From an uncultured cyanobacterium (GTDB lineage: Bacteria; Cyanobacteriota; Vampirovibrionia; Gastranaerophilales; Gastranaerophilaceae): 7,247 nucleotides of DNA. The notes under the pieces were generated by a model. The model ran no database searches and was not told the DNA's origin. It was given only the letters and a program-made list of their open reading frames with translations. Below, in pieces: positions 5,599 to 7,247 of this stretch. The position numbers were made by a program, and so were the translations under genes. Positions within the stretch are counted from its first letter, which is position 1. Each line of letters starts with the position of its first letter. The stretch lies in contig CAMTNN010000074.1 in assembly GCA_947073895.1 (NCBI GenBank), forward strand, positions 1-7,247. The letters run 5' to 3'.

Positions 5599-7247
5599 AT
5601 GCAATGTCCCAGATGCAAAAAAGAAATTGAAGATAATTCTTTAAAATGCAGCTTTTGTGGAGCAAAAGCAGGGTCGTTGTGCAAAGATTGCGGAAGTTAT
5701 AATCCTATTACTGCAACAGAATGTTCGTCTTGCAAAAAAGTTTTATTAAAAATTTGCACTGAATGTGGAGCTGCAAATTTACCAGAAGCTGCAAAGTGTC
5801 GTAAATGCGGAATTGAATTTGTTAAAGTTGAATCACATGTTGATAAAATTCAGCCTGTTTATTTTGCTTCATTAAATTCTCAACAAAAAATTAAAGCAAA
5901 GTTAATTGAAGGCATAAAGGATGCTGATATCAAAATTATCACTCTTGCAGGAGAGAGTGGTATCGGGAAAAACCTTGTACTCAGATACAGTATTAATGAA
6001 TTAAAAAATGCAAAGCTCATATGGCTGCTTGGAACATGTACTCAAATAACACAATTATCTCCATTTGGCTATTTTCAGGACTTATTGCTTAATTTCTTTA
6101 ATATTAACAACTTTTGTCCTGATACATTACAACTTAAAAAGAATTCTTTGAAATTTTTCAAACAAGATTTTCCGACACTTTCTAATAACGATATTTTGGA
6201 TTTGTTAAACTTCTTATATCCTGATAATTTAGATATTTATGAGAATATTTATTTTAATAAAGCAAAAATGTTCTCTATTATGAAAAAAGTTATGTTAACT
6301 ATCATTGAAAAAATGAAAGTAATTTTTATCATTGATAACTTTAACTATATTGACGGAATGTCTTATGACTTTATAAAAGAACTTTTAGAAGAAGAACTTG
6401 TACAGGAAAGAAGTAAGTTTATTATAATTAATGCTGAACCAAAGCCGGGTTTGGGCTTAATTACATCACCAAAACTTACAGAATTGAATTATCTGGACTT
6501 AACAATTGCACCGTTCACTGAATCTCAAATAGAAACATTTTTAAAGCAGTATCAGGATTTTAACTTTGGTAAAGATTTTATAAATTTTGCTGCCAAAATA
6601 TCGGCTGGTAATCCATCTATATTAGAACAAATGGTTCTAATAAAATCAGATATCAAGAAATATGGGCTTAAAATGCCTGTTTATAATAATCTTGAAACAT
6701 TAATCCAGGCAAGATTAAATATTTTAAAACAAAATGACTTGCATGCTTATCGAATGCTAACCGCAATGTCTGTTTTGGGTACAAAATTCTATCCTGCAGT
6801 ATTAGAAAATTTTGACAATAACCCGCCGCAAGAGTTTGAAAGAATTGTTGAATTATTAATTAATAACGGATTTATCACTCAAATTAATAATCTGTCTTTT
6901 GAATTTAAAAGCTATGAAATTTGGAAAACAATTGTTTCTATTGCTAAAAATGATGAACAATTTGAGGAAATCCTTAATATACTGGAAGAAATTATCAGCA
7001 TTTATAAGCAGTCTTCTATTGCTTTGCTAGGTTATATTGTTCAAAAACTTAATAATAACGACCGTGCATTTGAAGTTTGGACTCTTTTAATGAAACAAGC
7101 TTCTTATATTGGCGATATCGGATTATATATTATTGCGCAAAAACAAGCATTAAAACTAATTGAAAATAAAACAAGCCCGCATTACCAAAAAACCAAGAAA
7201 AATATTTATCCAAGAGTCGGCAAATTGCTTGACCCAACCGACCATCA
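5599..7247 (+). CDS. Triple zinc-ribbon STAND/AAA_16-type ATPase, 3' end cut by window
   Basis: The ATG at 5599 opens a frame with no stop to the right edge, giving 549 residues plus two bases. It begins eight bases after the sigma-like gene. Residues 3-70 hold three zinc ribbons, each CxxC-x10-CxxC: Cys 3/6/17/20, 28/31/42/45 and 53/56/67/70. A P-loop NTPase follows. Walker A is GESGIGKN (118-125), with Asn where Ser or Thr is usual. Walker B is VIFIIDN (241-247), and DNFNYID resembles the DDLHWAD motif of STAND ATPases. The GNP motif (337-339, SAGNPSILEQ) is typical of the AAA_16/STAND lid. Residues 365-450 look like a winged-helix domain (RLNIL, then LLINNGFI), and 455-549 look like the start of a helical, TPR-like repeat region. 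Related ATPases act as signal-responsive switches, some fused to adenylate cyclase or LuxR-type output domains; no such output domain is seen before the edge. The ligand and partner are unknown. Operon position suggests it acts with the sigma-like protein. Confidence 0.9.
   Translation, partial: MQCPRCKKEIEDNSLKCSFCGAKAGSLCKDCGSYNPITATECSSCKKVLLKICTECGAANLPEAAKCRKCGIEFVKVESHVDKIQPVYFASLNSQQKIKAKLIEGIKDADIKIITLAGESGIGKNLVLRYSINELKNAKLIWLLGTCTQITQLSPFGYFQDLLLNFFNINNFCPDTLQLKKNSLKFFKQDFPTLSNNDILDLLNFLYPDNLDIYENIYFNKAKMFSIMKKVMLTIIEKMKVIFIIDNFNYIDGMSYDFIKELLEEELVQERSKFIIINAEPKPGLGLITSPKLTELNYLDLTIAPFTESQIETFLKQYQDFNFGKDFINFAAKISAGNPSILEQMVLIKSDIKKYGLKMPVYNNLETLIQARLNILKQNDLHAYRMLTAMSVLGTKFYPAVLENFDNNPPQEFERIVELLINNGFITQINNLSFEFKSYEIWKTIVSIAKNDEQFEEILNILEEIISIYKQSSIALLGYIVQKLNNNDRAFEVWTLLMKQASYIGDIGLYIIAQKQALKLIENKTSPHYQKTKKNIYPRVGKLLDPTDH

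Noticed and set aside
5596..5601. TAG immediately before the ATG of the zinc-ribbon ATPase as a sign of stop-codon recoding
   Set aside because: The ATG and the Cys-rich start fit a normal initiation, the preceding gene already ends at TAA (5588-5590), and no other in-frame TAG supports recoding.
1..7247. Mobile element, CRISPR array, tRNA or rRNA
   Set aside because: No transposase, integrase, regularly spaced repeats or RNA-gene-like structured, GC-richer segments were seen. Nearly all sequence is accounted for by the five genes.

Overview
The window is AT-rich (roughly one third G+C by eye) with dense coding and short gaps. It holds two convergent genes at the left and a tight three-gene rightward operon from about 2300 to the right edge. 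The organism looks Gram-negative and close to Cyanobacteria. My best guess is a non-photosynthetic gut relative such as Vampirovibrionia/Melainabacteria (Gastranaerophilales). This rests on the base composition, on a DUF1822-like domain (a family I associate with Cyanobacteria) beside a sigma-factor-like gene, and on a TonB-like C-terminal domain. It is inference, not proof.

Layout: (1) 1-1463, plus strand, the 3' part of a gene for an unrecognised multi-pass membrane protein, probably cut by the left edge. (2) 1464-2129, minus strand, an SLT-domain lytic transglycosylase with a complete catalytic motif set but no visible signal peptide; its stop codon directly abuts that of gene 1. (3) 2130-2299, a divergent intergenic region with a plausible leftward extended -10 promoter and several perfect AT-rich palindromes, the largest just upstream of the next gene's Shine-Dalgarno. 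(4) 2300-4549, plus strand, a 749-residue single-pass membrane protein: DUF1822-like cytoplasmic head, about 310 residues of acidic linker with a 34-residue tandem repeat, one membrane helix and a TonB/TolA-C-like outer domain. (5) 4565-5590, plus strand, a sigma-70-like protein in which a region-2-like N-terminus and a region-4-like helix-turn-helix are separated by about 190 acidic residues. (6) 5599 to the right edge, plus strand, an incomplete gene for three CxxC-x10-CxxC zinc ribbons followed by a STAND/AAA_16-type ATPase, with Asn at the usual Ser/Thr position of the Walker A motif.

How they may work together: genes 4-6 have gaps of only 15 and 8 bases and are very likely one transcript. 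A transmembrane protein with a cytoplasmic head, an unusual two-domain sigma-like protein and a zinc-ribbon STAND ATPase together look like an envelope-to-transcription signalling module. This three-gene unit is the most interesting content of the window. Its function is inferred from architecture alone.
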